A stretch of DNA of 64,000 nt from Streptomyces parvulus (GCF_014648855.1 NZ_BMRX01000002.1:434001-498000); one strand, 5' to 3'. Shown: positions 28,572 through 38,297, numbered from the stretch's first letter. Program-made: numbers and translations. Notes: generated by a model from the letters alone, not told the origin.

Positions 28572-29726
28572 CTAGCCGAGGGCCTGCTGGAGGTCGGCCA
28601 GCAGGTCGTCGACGTTCTCGATGCCGACCGACAGCCGTACGAGGTCGGCGGGCACCTCCAGGGCCGAGCCGGCCGCGGAGGCGTGCGTCATGCGGCCGGG
28701 GTGCTCGATCAGCGACTCGACGCCGCCCAGGGACTCGCCGAGCGTGAAGACCTTCGCCCGGTCGCAGACCGCGACGGCCGCCTCCTCGCCGCCCTCGACG
28801 CGGAACGACACCATGCCGCCGAACGCCTTCATCTGCTTGGCGGCGACCTCGTGCCCCGGGTGTTCGGGCAGGCCCGGGTACAGGACGCTCGTCACGCGCG
28901 CGTGCCGGGAGAGCATGTCGGCGATCTTGACGGCGTTCTCGCTGTGCCGGTCCATGCGCACGGCGAGGGTCTTGGTGCCGCGCAGCACCAGCCAGGAGTC
29001 GAAGGGCCCGGCGACCGCGCCCATCGCGTTCTGGTGGAACGCCAGTTCCTCGCCGAGTTCCTGGTCGTCGACGACCAGCGCGCCGCCGACGACGTCCGAG
29101 TGGCCGCCCATGTACTTGGTCAGCGAGTGGACGACGACGTCCGCGCCGAGCGCCAGCGGCTGCTGGAGGTACGGCGTGGCGAAGGTGTTGTCGACGACGA
29201 GCCGGGCGCCGGCGTCGCGGGCGACCTGGGCGACGGCGGCGATGTCGGTGATGCCGAGCAGCGGGTTGGAGGGGGTCTCCACCCAGACGGCCTTGGTCTT
29301 CGGGGTGATCGCGGCCCGCACCGCGGCGGCGTCGCCGGTGTCGGCCACCGACCACTCGACGCCCCACCGGGTGGCGACCTTGGCGAAGAGCCGGAACGTG
29401 CCGCCGTACGCGTCGTTGGGGATGACCACGTGGTCGCCGGGGCGCAGCAGCGTACGCAACAGGCAGTCCTCGGCCGCCAGTCCGGACGCGAACGCGAGCC
29501 CGCGGCGGCCGCCCTCCAGCGCCGCGAGGTTCTCCTCCAGGGCGGTGCGGGTGGGGTTGGCGCTGCGGCTGTACTCGTAGCCGCCGCGCAGCCCGCCGAC
29601 GCCGTCCTGCTTGTAGGTCGACACCTGATAGATCGGCGGGACGACCGCGCCGGTCAGGGGATCGGCGGTGTTGCCCGCGTGAATCGCGAGCGTCTCGAAG
29701 TGCTGACTGATGTGCCTGTCGCTCAT
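28572..29726 (-). CDS. metB: Cystathionine gamma-synthase / gamma-lyase
   Basis: The 384-aa PLP enzyme of the Cys/Met-metabolism family joins homoserine ester with cysteine, or cleaves cystathionine; the two reactions are hard to tell apart by sequence. Landmarks are YEYSRSANPTRTALEENLAALEGG split near 49-72, the PLP lysine in HSLTKYMGGHSDV near 201-213, and SLGGVESLIEHPGRMTHAS near the end. ATG 29726 has no clear Shine-Dalgarno; a TACCCT -10-like box lies nine bases before it, so the message may be nearly leaderless. Confidence 0.92.
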   Translation of the reverse strand: MSDRHISQHFETLAIHAGNTADPLTGAVVPPIYQVSTYKQDGVGGLRGGYEYSRSANPTRTALEENLAALEGGRRGLAFASGLAAEDCLLRTLLRPGDHVVIPNDAYGGTFRLFAKVATRWGVEWSVADTGDAAAVRAAITPKTKAVWVETPSNPLLGITDIAAVAQVARDAGARLVVDNTFATPYLQQPLALGADVVVHSLTKYMGGHSDVVGGALVVDDQELGEELAFHQNAMGAVAGPFDSWLVLRGTKTLAVRMDRHSENAVKIADMLSRHARVTSVLYPGLPEHPGHEVAAKQMKAFGGMVSFRVEGGEEAAVAVCDRAKVFTLGESLGGVESLIEHPGRMTHASAAGSALEVPADLVRLSVGIENVDDLLADLQQALG

Positions 29727-29822
29727 GGGCACCGAGGGTAGCGGCGCGACGGGCTCCGCGTGTTTTCCACAGGGCGGGGGACAGGTTGGCCAATTGTCGG
29801 CGGCGTCTGGTTCGCTTGAGAC

Positions 29823-30941
29823 ATGGAGATTCTCTGGGTCCTGATGGCACTGGCCATGTTGTGCGTGGTGCTGCTCCCCGTTCTGCGGCGCCGACGGGGC
29901 GCGGTCGGCCTGGTCCCGCCCGGCCACCCGGACGCGGCGGACCCCGCGAACTACGGCTTCGCCCTGGAGGAGGAGCTGGACATCCGCATGCCAGGACCCG
30001 ACCAGGACCTGCTGGACGTCCTGGACCTGGTGCAGCGGACGCAGGATTACCGGGGGGCGCAGCAGCTCCTCGCGGGCACGGAGACGCAGAGCGAGCGGCG
30101 CTGGCAGCGGGTGCAGGCCTTCGCCGGTGCCGCGTCCCTGGAGCTGCGGCAGCGGCCCGGCGGTGTCGGGGAGACGCCGGGCGGCCAGTGGCTGCGGGTG
30201 TGGCGGGCCGAGGCGCCCAAGGACGCGGGCGGGGCGGCGGTGCACGCGGAGTTCCTGGTGCAGCAGGCCTGGCGGACGGCGACGCCCGGCACGGACGACT
30301 TCCGGATCATCATGGAGGAGGCGAAGGCGGCCTGCTCGCAGGCGGCGCTGCTGGCCCCGGGCGACCCCATCCCGTACATCGTCGAGCTGTCGGTGGCGCG
30401 CGGCCTCGGCTACCCGCGCGAGGAGTTCGAGCAGCTCTGGCTGAAGATCCTCGACCGCGCGCCGAACCACATGGGGGCGCACCTGGCCGCCCTGCACTAC
30501 TGGTGCGAGAAGTGGCACGGCTCGCGCGACCTGGCGTACTCCTTCGCGGAGGCGGCCGCGGCCCGCGCCCCGCGCGGTTCCCTCCTCGCGGCGATGCCGC
30601 TCTTCGCCGTCTTCGAGCACCTGCCCGAGGTCAATCTGGTCAGCGGCTTCCACCAGAGCGAGGTCGTCACCAAGGCCGTCCACGGCGCCCTGCACGCGGT
30701 GCACTCGGCCCGCCCGGACGACCCGATGCAGGCGCACGTCCGTCACCTGCTGGTCTTCTTCCTGGTCCGCGGCGAGCGCTGGGCCGAGGCCATGAACCAG
30801 CTGATAGTGATCGACGGCCACGTCGGCGCACTGCCCTGGACCCTGTCCGCCGACCCGGCGGCGGAGTTCGCGGTGTACCGGGCGCTCGCGGTGGCGGGCT
30901 ACGAGGCGAACGGCGGCAGCCCGGCGACCCTGCCCCAGTGA
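29823..30941 (+). CDS. Membrane-anchored protein of unknown function, 372 aa
   Basis: The protein starts with a single hydrophobic helix (about 2-20, EILWVLMALAMLCVVLLPVL) followed by RRRR, so the rest faces the cytoplasm. The remainder is helical and contains tetratricopeptide-like segments (AAQSERRWQRVQAFAGAAS-like, and YIVELSVARGLGYPREEFEQLW near 180-201). I do not recognise a family. It lies divergent from the cystathionine enzyme gene, with under 100 bases between, and ends at a strong terminator. Confidence 0.75.
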   Translation: MEILWVLMALAMLCVVLLPVLRRRRGAVGLVPPGHPDAADPANYGFALEEELDIRMPGPDQDLLDVLDLVQRTQDYRGAQQLLAGTETQSERRWQRVQAFAGAASLELRQRPGGVGETPGGQWLRVWRAEAPKDAGGAAVHAEFLVQQAWRTATPGTDDFRIIMEEAKAACSQAALLAPGDPIPYIVELSVARGLGYPREEFEQLWLKILDRAPNHMGAHLAALHYWCEKWHGSRDLAYSFAEAAAARAPRGSLLAAMPLFAVFEHLPEVNLVSGFHQSEVVTKAVHGALHAVHSARPDDPMQAHVRHLLVFFLVRGERWAEAMNQLIVIDGHVGALPWTLSADPAAEFAVYRALAVAGYEANGGSPATLPQ

Positions 30942-30955
30942 CGCCGGTGACGCAC

Positions 30956-30990
30956 GCGTCCGGCCCCTGACGTGGTCAGGGGCCGGACGC
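30956..30990. terminator. Very strong bidirectional terminator before msrA
   Basis: A 16-bp perfect stem, with the arm GCGTCCGGCCCCTGAC at 30956-30971 pairing with 30975-30990 around a 3-base loop, lies between converging genes. Confidence 0.9.
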
Positions 30991-31010
30991 ACACTCTGCC
31001 GCGCCCCGGG

Positions 31011-31523
31011 TCAGCCGTCCGCCCGGACGGGCAGCTTCCAGCCCGGCCGCGGGAAGTGGCAGGTGTACCCCTCCGGGTACCGCTGGAGGTAGTCCTGGTG
31101 CTCCGGCTCGGCCTCCCAGAAGGGCCCGACCGGCTCCACCTCGGTGACGACCTTGCCGGGCCACAGACCGGAGGCGTCCACGTCCGCGATGGTGTCCTCG
31201 GCGATCCGCTTCTGCTCGTCGTCGACGTAGTAGATCGCCGAGCGGTAGCTGAGCCCGATGTCGTTGCCCTGGCGGTTCTTGGTGCTCGGGTCGTGGATCT
31301 GGAAGAAGAACTCCAGCAGCGCGCGGTAGTCGGTCTGCTCCGGGTCGTAGAGGATCTCGATGGCCTCGGCGTGGGTGCCGTGGTTGCGGTACGTCGCGTT
31401 CTCCACGTCTCCCCCGGTGTAGCCGACCCGGGTCGCGGTGACGCCGGGCAGCCGCCGGATCAGCTCCTCCATCCCCCAGAAGCATCCGCCCGCGAGCACG
31501 GCCCTCTGTGTCTGCGCAGCCAT
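31011..31523 (-). CDS. msrA: Peptide-methionine (S)-S-oxide reductase
   Basis: The 170-aa repair enzyme reduces the S-form of methionine sulfoxide in proteins. The catalytic motif is GGCFWG with Cys14. Other family marks are [21 protein letters not shown] split near 35-55, [18 protein letters not shown] near 76-93 and [15 protein letters not shown] near the end. The second Cys at the C-terminus (YTCHF) could recycle the enzyme. ATG 31523 follows GGAGGG. Confidence 0.97.
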   Translation of the reverse strand: MAAQTQRAVLAGGCFWGMEELIRRLPGVTATRVGYTGGDVENATYRNHGTHAEAIEILYDPEQTDYRALLEFFFQIHDPSTKNRQGNDIGLSYRSAIYYVDDEQKRIAEDTIADVDASGLWPGKVVTEVEPVGPFWEAEPEHQDYLQRYPEGYTCHFPRPGWKLPVRADG

Positions 31524-31683
31524 GGTGGCCCTCCAATACCAGTTCAAGTCGATCACACGGGCCACCCGGCACACGGGCCGGCCAACCTTGCCCTTACGGT
31601 GCAACGCCTGAGGGCACCCGGCGATTCCGCAACCTGCGGGAGCGAGATCATGAACCCGGAAGCAGATCAAGGAGGCGAGTCCA

Positions 31684-32319
31684 GTGGAGCAGTCAGCCAG
31701 TGCACCGGGGCTCTCCGCCTACCAGCTGGCGCTGCGGGACCGCCTGCTCGCCGCCCCTGTCGTTCCCGCGCCCGCGCCGTGGCGGCCCGTCTTCGAGTAC
31801 CCGTACGGAGTCCCCGTCGGCGGGCTGCTCGGCATCGGCTTCGCGTCGCATCCCGAGAGTGGCCATGACCTGGTCATGGTCGTCTCACGGGACGGGCACG
31901 GTCTCTTCTACGCTGTCACCGGCGAGAAGATCGCCAGGGACCGCGACCCCGAGCATGACACCCCCGACGAGGCAGCCGAGCTGACCTGCCCAGGGCTGGG
32001 ACCGATAGCCGACAGCCGCGTACACATCGCAGGACTCTTCGGCGGTGGGCTCCACACGACGACCGAAGACGGCTGGACCCTGGAGGCCGTCGCCCCGGCA
32101 TGGCCCAACGACCGCGTACTGCTCTCCGCCGACGGCGGACTTCCCCACTCCGGCCCGCACGGAGAGCGGTGGTGGCACATTTTCCACTCCGACTACTCCG
32201 AACTGCGAGCCTTCGGCTTCTCCCCCTCGGGGGAGACAATCGCCGTCGCGACGAGCAGTGACCTGTCCCTTTGGACCCGCCGCCCTGCGCTGAGCAACGA
32301 CAGCGTCGCTCAGCACTGA
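31684..32319 (+). CDS. Unknown cytoplasmic protein, 211 aa
   Basis: I do not recognise this protein. GTG 31684 follows AGGAGG at a good distance, so it is expressed. It looks like a WD/beta-rich protein: repeated strands with [20 protein letters not shown] and a closing [24 protein letters not shown], which resembles a beta-propeller blade. Base usage is slightly less GC-rich than in flanking core genes, and it begins the accessory stretch that includes the LRV gene. Confidence 0.65.
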   Translation: MEQSASAPGLSAYQLALRDRLLAAPVVPAPAPWRPVFEYPYGVPVGGLLGIGFASHPESGHDLVMVVSRDGHGLFYAVTGEKIARDRDPEHDTPDEAAELTCPGLGPIADSRVHIAGLFGGGLHTTTEDGWTLEAVAPAWPNDRVLLSADGGLPHSGPHGERWWHIFHSDYSELRAFGFSPSGETIAVATSSDLSLWTRRPALSNDSVAQH

Positions 32320-32371
32320 CCAACCGGCCCGCGCCAACACTCGCGCTGCCGGGCCAACCCGGCCGGCCGCG

Positions 32372-33778
32372 TCAACGAGGGATGCCCGCGGCGTCCAGAT
32401 ATTGGTGCATGACTTGCGCCGGAAGGCTCGGGTTGCCGAGGGCATGGGCAGTGAGTTCCGGATCCGCGCAGGTTTGGAGGATGAGGTCGACCGGCAGCGC
32501 CGGGTGCCCGGCTGCCATCGCCCGTACAAGGCCATCGGGGTCGGCAAGCAGGCGGACCAGAACGTCGACGGTTGCTGCGGAGTCGAGTCCCGCCAGCCGT
32601 CGCTTCTCCGGATCCGGGTCGTCGGCGAAGCGTTGTGCGTTGCCCTTGCCCGGGAAATTCGGGTGGCCCCGCAGTCCCCCCTTGGTGATGACCTGGCACT
32701 CGAGATATGTCCGCAGCACAACCTCGCCGTCGACGGACGGTTGGTTCTCACACAGCAGGAGGCGCACGGCGTGGTCGTCGTCATTCGAGAGCAGGGCGAT
32801 GGCGTCGGCGGGCAGGTTCCGGCTGTAGGCGGCGCTGCGCCGCAGCAGGGTGTTGGCCGAGGTGGCGCACTCGCGCAAGACGTCGGGATCGGTGCAGAGT
32901 CGAACCCACGCGACGGGGGCGAGCCGGTCGGACGGTCCGATGGTGACGTCAATAGCGGAACGTTCACGCTCGGTCAGTTCGGGCCGTACCGAGACCTCCA
33001 GTCGTACGCTGTGCGCGTCGTCCTCCGACAACGTCCTGACGATGTCAATGGGGACGTTGAGGTTGGCCGCCAGCTCCTGCCGGTCTCTCTCCTCGGTGCT
33101 CGCCGCGAGACGTCGGGCGGTTGCCAGGCTCATGGCGCCGTGCCTGATCACGTCATACCGGGCAAGGCCGCCGACTTCCGCTTCGAGAAGAAGGTCCGTG
33201 TACCTGGAGTCGTCCAGACAGGCCTTCATCATGGCTGCTCGACGTACGTCGCCGTCATCGTCACAGAGCAATCGGTTTCGGGTGTCCTCGGACAGCAATC
33301 CCCACTGTTGGCAGGCTGCCCGGCGAAGGCCCGCGTCGGGGTTGTCGGCAAGACCGGCGACCAGGCTTGGAGCCGTGTGGTGGCTATCGGCCGCGCTCTG
33401 GCGGATCGACGGCTTCGGGTCGGCAAGCAGGCGTTGCTGAGTCGCGAGAGGCAGTGGTGGCACGGGGATGCGGAACGGTGCGGGTCCGATGGCCAGAGCA
33501 TGGCGGACACTCGGATCGGGATCGTCCACGAGTCGGGCACGCTGCTCCGCCGGCACGGAGAAGTTCTCAGCGAACGTGCCCCGCAGCCTGCGGTCGGGGT
33601 GCACAACGATGGCATCGACCACCTCGTCCGGCAGAGCACGCCAAGCGAACGTCTCCCAGGCCCCTTTGGCTTCCTCACACAGCAGCCTTATCAATACATC
33701 GGCCGGTGCCGCGGCATTGCGCGCGATCGCAGTAGTGGTCTCGTCGCGACCGCAATGTCCGCACATGCTGCCTCTCAT
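32372..33778 (-). CDS. Leucine-rich-variant (LRV) repeat protein with N-terminal CxxC
   Basis: From ATG 33778 the 468-aa protein starts [15 protein letters not shown] (Cys6 and Cys9), then about 17 repeats of 22-25 residues with a recurring (A/L)xDPDxxVRxxxA core, for example [19 protein letters not shown] and [19 protein letters not shown]. This fits LRV repeats, which form a right-handed helical superhelix; the Azotobacter example carries an iron-sulfur cluster at its N-terminus. Here only one CxxC pair is seen. Function is unknown. Starts at 33766 and 33847 are also possible. Confidence 0.75.
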   Translation of the reverse strand: MRGSMCGHCGRDETTTAIARNAAAPADVLIRLLCEEAKGAWETFAWRALPDEVVDAIVVHPDRRLRGTFAENFSVPAEQRARLVDDPDPSVRHALAIGPAPFRIPVPPLPLATQQRLLADPKPSIRQSAADSHHTAPSLVAGLADNPDAGLRRAACQQWGLLSEDTRNRLLCDDDGDVRRAAMMKACLDDSRYTDLLLEAEVGGLARYDVIRHGAMSLATARRLAASTEERDRQELAANLNVPIDIVRTLSEDDAHSVRLEVSVRPELTERERSAIDVTIGPSDRLAPVAWVRLCTDPDVLRECATSANTLLRRSAAYSRNLPADAIALLSNDDDHAVRLLLCENQPSVDGEVVLRTYLECQVITKGGLRGHPNFPGKGNAQRFADDPDPEKRRLAGLDSAATVDVLVRLLADPDGLVRAMAAGHPALPVDLILQTCADPELTAHALGNPSLPAQVMHQYLDAAGIPR

Positions 33779-33893
33779 TGATTCCCAGCCGTCTCTGCCG
33801 GCCGGCGGATTATGCGCATGGGCCTTGTACTGGGTCAACGTCGTCATGCGCCGGCTTCTGGCGGAGGATCCGCTGTCGCTGGCCGCACGCGTC

Positions 33894-33931
33894 GTACTGC
33901 CCTCCGTCGGCACGCTGACGGAGGGCAGTAC
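33894..33931. repeat. 15-bp perfect inverted repeat upstream of the LRV gene
   Basis: GTACTGCCCTCCGTC (33894-33908) and its exact inverse (33917-33931) flank an 8-base loop. It is placed 116 bases before the LRV start and before a gene remnant on the other strand. It looks like a terminator whose gene has been lost. Confidence 0.65.
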
Positions 33932-34017
33932 GGCCCGGGCCACGTTCTCTCTTCCCTGCCGGGAGGCCGGGCAGGCCGCCAAGGGAGAGGGCACCTACGG
34001 GCCGCTTCCCGCGAGGA

Positions 34018-34248
34018 TGGTTCGACACGATCTTCGCCGAGGCCGTCGAGCGGAACGAGGAGGGGATCGTGGTGTGCGGGGCGCGCACGAACGGCACGAT
34101 CACGGGCCTGACGCTCTATGCCGCGAGCGTCGGTGCCCTACCCCAGGGCCGTCTCTCCTCCCCGGCCGCGGGGCTGCTCGATCTCGCGCTGCTCCACCGT
34201 GACCTGCTGCTGACCGAACCGGGCGGCGCAGGAGGGACGGCGCGATAA
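34018..34248 (+). pseudogene. 3' remnant of an unidentified gene
   Basis: Frame 1 from about 34018 to TAA 34246-34248 reads WFDTIFAEAVERNEEGI, VVCGARTNGTITGLTLYAA, ALPQGRLSSPAAGLLDLALL and LTEPGGAGGTAR, which has protein-like composition. Upstream of this the same frame turns into Arg/Pro-rich noise and I see no start codon with a ribosome site. It is likely the end of a gene whose 5' part was deleted. I could not name the family. Confidence 0.4.
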
Positions 34249-34320
34249 CCGCTGAGCGCGCGTTCGAGCAACGCGGCTCGGTCAAGCGAGCCGGAGCGGC
34301 ACGCAGGCTGAGCCCCCGCC

Positions 34321-34932
34321 TCATCCCCGCCCCCGCAACCCCCCCACCAACAGCCCCACCATCCGTCGCGCGTCGTACCCCGGGTCTTTCTCCGCGCCGA
34401 TGCAGAGGTTGCCGACGCCGCGCATGAGGGCGATGGCGGGGACGTCGGTGTGGATCTCGCCGGCGGTGGTCGCGGCGGTGAGGAGGTCGGTGCAGACCGG
34501 GACCAGGCGGTCGAGGAAGTAGGCGTGCAGGGTCTCGAAGCCGGTGTTGTCGGGCTGGAGGACGCCCGCCAGGCCGTGCTTGGTGACCAGGAAGTCGACG
34601 AAGAGGTCGATCCAGCGCGCGAGCGCCTCGTACGGGGTCGGGGCGCTCGCCAGCAGTTCGGGGCCCGCCTCGGCGCAGGCCTCCACCTGGTGGCGGTAGA
34701 CGCCGATGATCAGGTCGGCGCGGGTCGGGAAGTGGCGGTAGATCGTGGCCGTTCCGACGCCGGCCTCGGCCGCGATGTCGCGGACGGGGGCCTCCACGCC
34801 CGCCCGGACGAACACCGCGGCGGCCGCGTCGAGCAGCGTCCGCTCGTTGCGCCGCGCGTCCGCACGCTTGGGGCGGGCCGCGTTCCCCGCGGCGCCCGAG
34901 CCGTCCCTCGTGGCCTCCTGGCCGTCCTTCAC
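34321..34932 (-). CDS. TetR-family repressor, divergent from an aldo/keto reductase
   Basis: The 203-aa protein has the TetR DNA-binding helices near the N-terminus: RTLLDAAAAVFVRAGVEAPVRD and IAAEAGVGTATIYRHFPTRADLI (about 28-72). The C-terminal half resembles SbtR-type ligand domains. GTG 34932 follows GGAGGG. Twin copies of a palindromic element lie between it and the aldo/keto reductase gene at 34969-35011, so it probably represses both itself and that gene. Confidence 0.92.
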   Translation of the reverse strand: MKDGQEATRDGSGAAGNAARPKRADARRNERTLLDAAAAVFVRAGVEAPVRDIAAEAGVGTATIYRHFPTRADLIIGVYRHQVEACAEAGPELLASAPTPYEALARWIDLFVDFLVTKHGLAGVLQPDNTGFETLHAYFLDRLVPVCTDLLTAATTAGEIHTDVPAIALMRGVGNLCIGAEKDPGYDARRMVGLLVGGLRGRG

Positions 34933-34968
34933 CGTGCCGTTCCCTCCACCGACGCCGAGCGGCGTTGC

Positions 34969-35011
34969 TAAACGGGACACCGTTCCGTATCTTAAACGGG
35001 ACAGGGTTCCA
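34969..35011. promoter_or_regulatory. Twin operator for the TetR/aldo-keto reductase pair
   Basis: TAAACGGGACA occurs at 34969 and again at 34993, 24 bases apart. The first is followed by CCGTTCCG, making AACGG-N4-CCGTT; the second by GGGTTCCA. Two copies on one face of the helix fit co-operative binding of the TetR protein encoded beside it. Confidence 0.7.
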
Positions 35012-35088
35012 CTTGGCTCTCCATGATGCCAGAGCGGCGGACCCGCCACCAAGCCATGCCCCGATCCCCCCGTCCGGAGGAATTCGTC

Positions 35089-36108
35089 ATGCAGTACCGC
35101 ACCCTGGGCCGCACCGGCGTACAGGTCAGTTCCCTCGCGCTCGGCGCCATGAACTTCGGCAGCCTCGGACGCACCACCCAGGAGGAGGCCACCGCCATCG
35201 TCGACGCCGCCCTGGAGGGCGGGATCAACGTCATCGACACCGCCGACCGGTACAGCGGCGGCGAGTCGGAGGAGATGGTCGGCAAGGCCATCGCCGGCCG
35301 CCGCGACGACATCGTGCTGGCCACGAAGGCGTCCATGCCGATGAGCGACGACCCCAACCACAAGGGCGCCTCGCGCCGCTGGCTGGTCACCGAGCTGGAC
35401 AACAGCCTGCGCCGGCTCGGCGTAGACCACGTCGACCTCTACCAGATCCACCGCTGGGACCCGGCCACCGGCGACGAGGAGACGCTGTCCGCCCTCACCG
35501 ACCTCCAGCGCGCCGGGAAGATCCGCTACTTCGGCTCCTCGACCTTCCCCGCGTACCGCATCGTGGAGGCCCAGTGGGCCGCCCGCGAACACCACCTGGG
35601 CCGCTACACCACCGAACAGCCCAGCTACTCCCTCCTCCAGCGCGGGGCCGAGAGCCACGTGCTGCCCGTGACCGAGCGGTACGGGCTCGGCGTACTGGTG
35701 TGGAGCCCGCTGGCCTCGGGGTGGCTGTCCGGCGCGGTCCGCGCGGGACGCGAGATCGCCACCCACCGCTCGGCGATCCTGCCGGAGCGGTTCGACACCG
35801 CGCTGCCCGCGGGCCGGGCCAGGCTCGACGCCGTCGAGAAGCTGGCCGCGATCGCCGACGAGGCGGGCCTCACCCTGATCCAGCTCGCGCTCGGCTTCGT
35901 GACCGCCCACCCGGCCGTCTCCGCCGCGCTCGTCGGCCCCCGCACCCTGGACCACCTGCACGCCCAGCTCGCCGCCGCCGACACCGTGCTCTCCGGCGAC
36001 GTCCTCGACGCGGTCGACGCGGTGGTCGCCCCCGGCACCGACCTGGCGCCGCACGAGAAGTCGGACGCCACGCCCGCGCTCCTCGACCCGTCCCTGCGGC
36101 GCCGCTGA
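35089..36108 (+). CDS. Aldo/keto reductase
   Basis: The 339-aa NADPH-dependent oxidoreductase has the catalytic set: Asp50, Tyr55 (DTADRYSGG), Lys near 83 (LATKAS) and His near 122 (YQIHRWD). The ending TLIQLALGFVTAHPAVSAAL and GPRTLDHLHAQLAA is typical of the YajO/YhdN group that reduces aldehydes and ketones. ATG 35089 follows CCGGAGG. It is divergent from the TetR gene and should be derepressed by that protein's ligand. Confidence 0.93.
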   Translation: MQYRTLGRTGVQVSSLALGAMNFGSLGRTTQEEATAIVDAALEGGINVIDTADRYSGGESEEMVGKAIAGRRDDIVLATKASMPMSDDPNHKGASRRWLVTELDNSLRRLGVDHVDLYQIHRWDPATGDEETLSALTDLQRAGKIRYFGSSTFPAYRIVEAQWAAREHHLGRYTTEQPSYSLLQRGAESHVLPVTERYGLGVLVWSPLASGWLSGAVRAGREIATHRSAILPERFDTALPAGRARLDAVEKLAAIADEAGLTLIQLALGFVTAHPAVSAALVGPRTLDHLHAQLAAADTVLSGDVLDAVDAVVAPGTDLAPHEKSDATPALLDPSLRRR

Positions 36109-36150
36109 CCGGCGCCACCGACCGGCGCCGCGGCGGGGTACGCCGGACGG

Positions 36151-36960
36151 TCAGCGACCCGCGCCCCGCGCGACGGACTCCGCGAGGAACTCCGCCCAGG
36201 TCGTCTTGGCGACCAGCGCCCCCGACACCGTGAGGTTGGCGCCGGAGCGGTAGGCGCGGCCCGCCCTGCCGGGCATGCGCACCGGCAGCTTCGGGCGCCG
36301 CCGGCGGCCGTGGACGTCGCGGTGGGCCTCCACCAGCGCGGCCAGGCCGTGGACCTCGGGTCCGGTGATGTCCGGCACCCGGCCGGACGGCGCGGCGAGC
36401 GCCAGGTCCGCCAGGCGGGCGGCGACCTCGCGGGCGGCGACCGGCTGCAGGCGCAGCCCGCCCGGCACGGGGAGAACCGGCAGCCGGGCCATCTTCTCGA
36501 CCATCGTGAGGGTCAGCTCGTGGAACTGGGCCGCCCGCAGCACCGTCCAGCCGATGCCCGATTCGGTGATCGCCCGCTCCGATTCCAGCTTGGTCCGCAG
36601 CCAGGCCAGCGGCACGGTGTCCGCGCCCACGACCGAGACGTACACGAGGTGCCGTACGCCGGCCCGCGCGGCGGCGCGCACCAGGGTGCGGGTCGCCTCG
36701 TCGTCCCGCTTCGGGCCGCCCGCCAGGTGCAGGACGGTGTGCACGCCGGCCACCGCGTCGGCCACGCCCGCACCGGTGAGGAGGTCCCCGGTGACGTACT
36801 CGGTGCCGTCGTCCGCGGCGGCGCGGGGCCACCGGCTGAGGATCCGCACCCGGTGGCCGGCCGCCGTCAGCAGGGGGACGACGTGCCCGCCGAGGGTGCC
36901 GGTGCCGCCGGTGACGAGGATGGGGGTGGAGGGGTTCGAGGGGGTGGAGGGGTTCGTCAT
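36151..36960 (-). CDS. NAD(P)-binding SDR/NmrA-like protein
   Basis: The 269-aa protein has the Rossmann motif TGGTGTLGGHVV near residues 17-28, then GHRVRILSRWP. It lacks the YxxxK of classical reductases, matching atypical (NmrA/a5) members that bind NAD(P) and may act as redox sensors or epimerases. The C-terminal part contains SGANLTVSGALVAKTTWAEFL. ATG 36960 is preceded by G-rich sequence. A strong terminator (37032-37071) isolates it from the dehydrogenase gene upstream. Confidence 0.85.
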   Translation of the reverse strand: MTNPSTPSNPSTPILVTGGTGTLGGHVVPLLTAAGHRVRILSRWPRAAADDGTEYVTGDLLTGAGVADAVAGVHTVLHLAGGPKRDDEATRTLVRAAARAGVRHLVYVSVVGADTVPLAWLRTKLESERAITESGIGWTVLRAAQFHELTLTMVEKMARLPVLPVPGGLRLQPVAAREVAARLADLALAAPSGRVPDITGPEVHGLAALVEAHRDVHGRRRRPKLPVRMPGRAGRAYRSGANLTVSGALVAKTTWAEFLAESVARGAGR

Positions 36961-37031
36961 TTCTGCTCCCGGGTCCGCCTTGGGTTCTGCCTTGGGTGTC
37001 GTGGCGGTATGACCCGGGGCGGGACGGGGAT

Positions 37032-37071
37032 GTGACAGGGCCGGGGAAGAAAACTTCCCCGGCCCTGTCAC
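37032..37071 (-). terminator. 18-bp perfect terminator stem after the alcohol dehydrogenase gene
   Basis: GTGACAGGGCCGGGGAAG (37032-37049) pairs completely with 37054-37071 around AAAA. It lies 17 bases after the stop of the dehydrogenase gene on the minus strand. Confidence 0.92.
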
Positions 37072-37088
37072 GTCTGTCGTGGGACGGC

Positions 37089-38129
37089 TCAGATCGTCGC
37101 CGTGTCGATCACGAACCGGTAGCGCACGTCGCTCGCCTGCACCCGCTCGTACGCCTCGTTGACCTCGGACGCGGCGATCAGCTCGATCTCCGCGCCGATG
37201 CCGTGCTCCGCGCAGAAGTCGAGCATCTCCTGGGTCTCGGCGATGCCGCCGATCATGGACCCGGAGAGGGACTTGCCGCCGCCGAGCAGCGCGAACAGGT
37301 TGAGGGAGACCGGCTCCTCGGGCGCGCCGACGTTGGCCAGCGTGCCCTCGGTCTTCAGCAGCCCCAGGTAGGCGCCGAGGTCGAGCGGGGCGGAGACCGT
37401 GGAGACGATCAGGTCGAAGCTGCCCGCCAGCTCCTCGAAGGTGGCCGGGTCGCTGGTGGCGTAGTAGTGGTCGGCGCCCAGCTTCAGGCCGTCGTCCTTC
37501 TTGCGCAGCGACTGGGACAGCACGGTCACCTCGGCGCCCAGGGCGTGCGCGAGCTTGACGGCCATGTGGCCGAGGCCGCCCAGACCGACGACGGCGACCT
37601 TCTTGCCGGGGCCCGCGTTCCAGCGCCTGAGCGGCGAGTACGTGGTGATGCCGGCGCACAGCAGGGGCGCGGCCTCGTCCAGGGAGATGCCCTCGGGGAT
37701 GCCGAGGACGAAGTTCTCGTCGACGACGACCTTCTCCGAGTAGCCCCCGTAGGTCGGCTCGCCGTCCTTGCCGATGCCGTTGTACGTCATCACGTTGCCG
37801 CCCGTGCAGTACTGCTCGCGGCCGGCCTTGCAGTTCTCGCACTCGCGGCAGGAGTCGACCATGCAGCCGACGCCCACCCGGTCGCCGACGGCGAACTTGG
37901 TGACGCCGGGGCCGACCTCGGAGACGACGCCCGCGATCTCGTGGCCGGGGACCATCGGGAAGATGGCCTCGCCCCAGCCCTCCTGGACCTGGTGGATGTC
38001 GGAGTGACAGATGCCGGCGAACTTGATGTCGATCAGGACGTCGTGTTCCCGCACCTCGCGCCGCTCGATGGTGGTGCGCTCCAGCGGAGCCTTGGCGGCG
38101 GGTGCTGCGTACGCGGCGACAGTGGTCAT
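37089..38129 (-). CDS. Zinc-dependent alcohol dehydrogenase (AdhC/YahK type)
   Basis: The 346-aa enzyme oxidises alcohols or reduces aldehydes with NAD(P). Catalytic zinc ligands are Cys41 (GICHSDIH) and His near 63 ([12 protein letters not shown]); structural zinc is held by [15 protein letters not shown] (about 95-109). The cofactor loop is [18 protein letters not shown] near 175-192. This is the cinnamyl-alcohol-dehydrogenase-like class. ATG 38129 faces the XRE regulator gene across 168 bases with inverted repeats. Confidence 0.93.
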   Translation of the reverse strand: MTTVAAYAAPAAKAPLERTTIERREVREHDVLIDIKFAGICHSDIHQVQEGWGEAIFPMVPGHEIAGVVSEVGPGVTKFAVGDRVGVGCMVDSCRECENCKAGREQYCTGGNVMTYNGIGKDGEPTYGGYSEKVVVDENFVLGIPEGISLDEAAPLLCAGITTYSPLRRWNAGPGKKVAVVGLGGLGHMAVKLAHALGAEVTVLSQSLRKKDDGLKLGADHYYATSDPATFEELAGSFDLIVSTVSAPLDLGAYLGLLKTEGTLANVGAPEEPVSLNLFALLGGGKSLSGSMIGGIAETQEMLDFCAEHGIGAEIELIAASEVNEAYERVQASDVRYRFVIDTATI

Positions 38130-38217
38130 GCCGGGTTCTCCGGGATTCTCTCGTCTTCGTGGGGTGATGCCTCCACCCTGCCTGCGGCGCGCGGAGTCAC
38201 CCAGACCACGGCTTTGC

Positions 38218-38236
38218 GTACGTCCCGCGTGCGTAC
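38218..38236. promoter_or_regulatory. Inverted repeat GTACG-N9-CGTAC between adh and the XRE gene
   Basis: GTACG at 38218-38222 and CGTAC at 38232-38236 lie in the divergent promoter region; a further GACGTACGACC follows near 38259. The set suits binding by the regulator encoded next door. Confidence 0.45.
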
Positions 38237-38297
38237 CACCGACGGGGACAGGCTCCTGGACGTACGACCGGGAATACGTCGGGCAATACTGGACACC

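Noticed and set aside
28572..30992. 806-codon frame reading through the cystathionine enzyme
   Set aside because: Only the part from ATG 29726 matches the enzyme; the rest is the shadow of the 372-aa protein gene.
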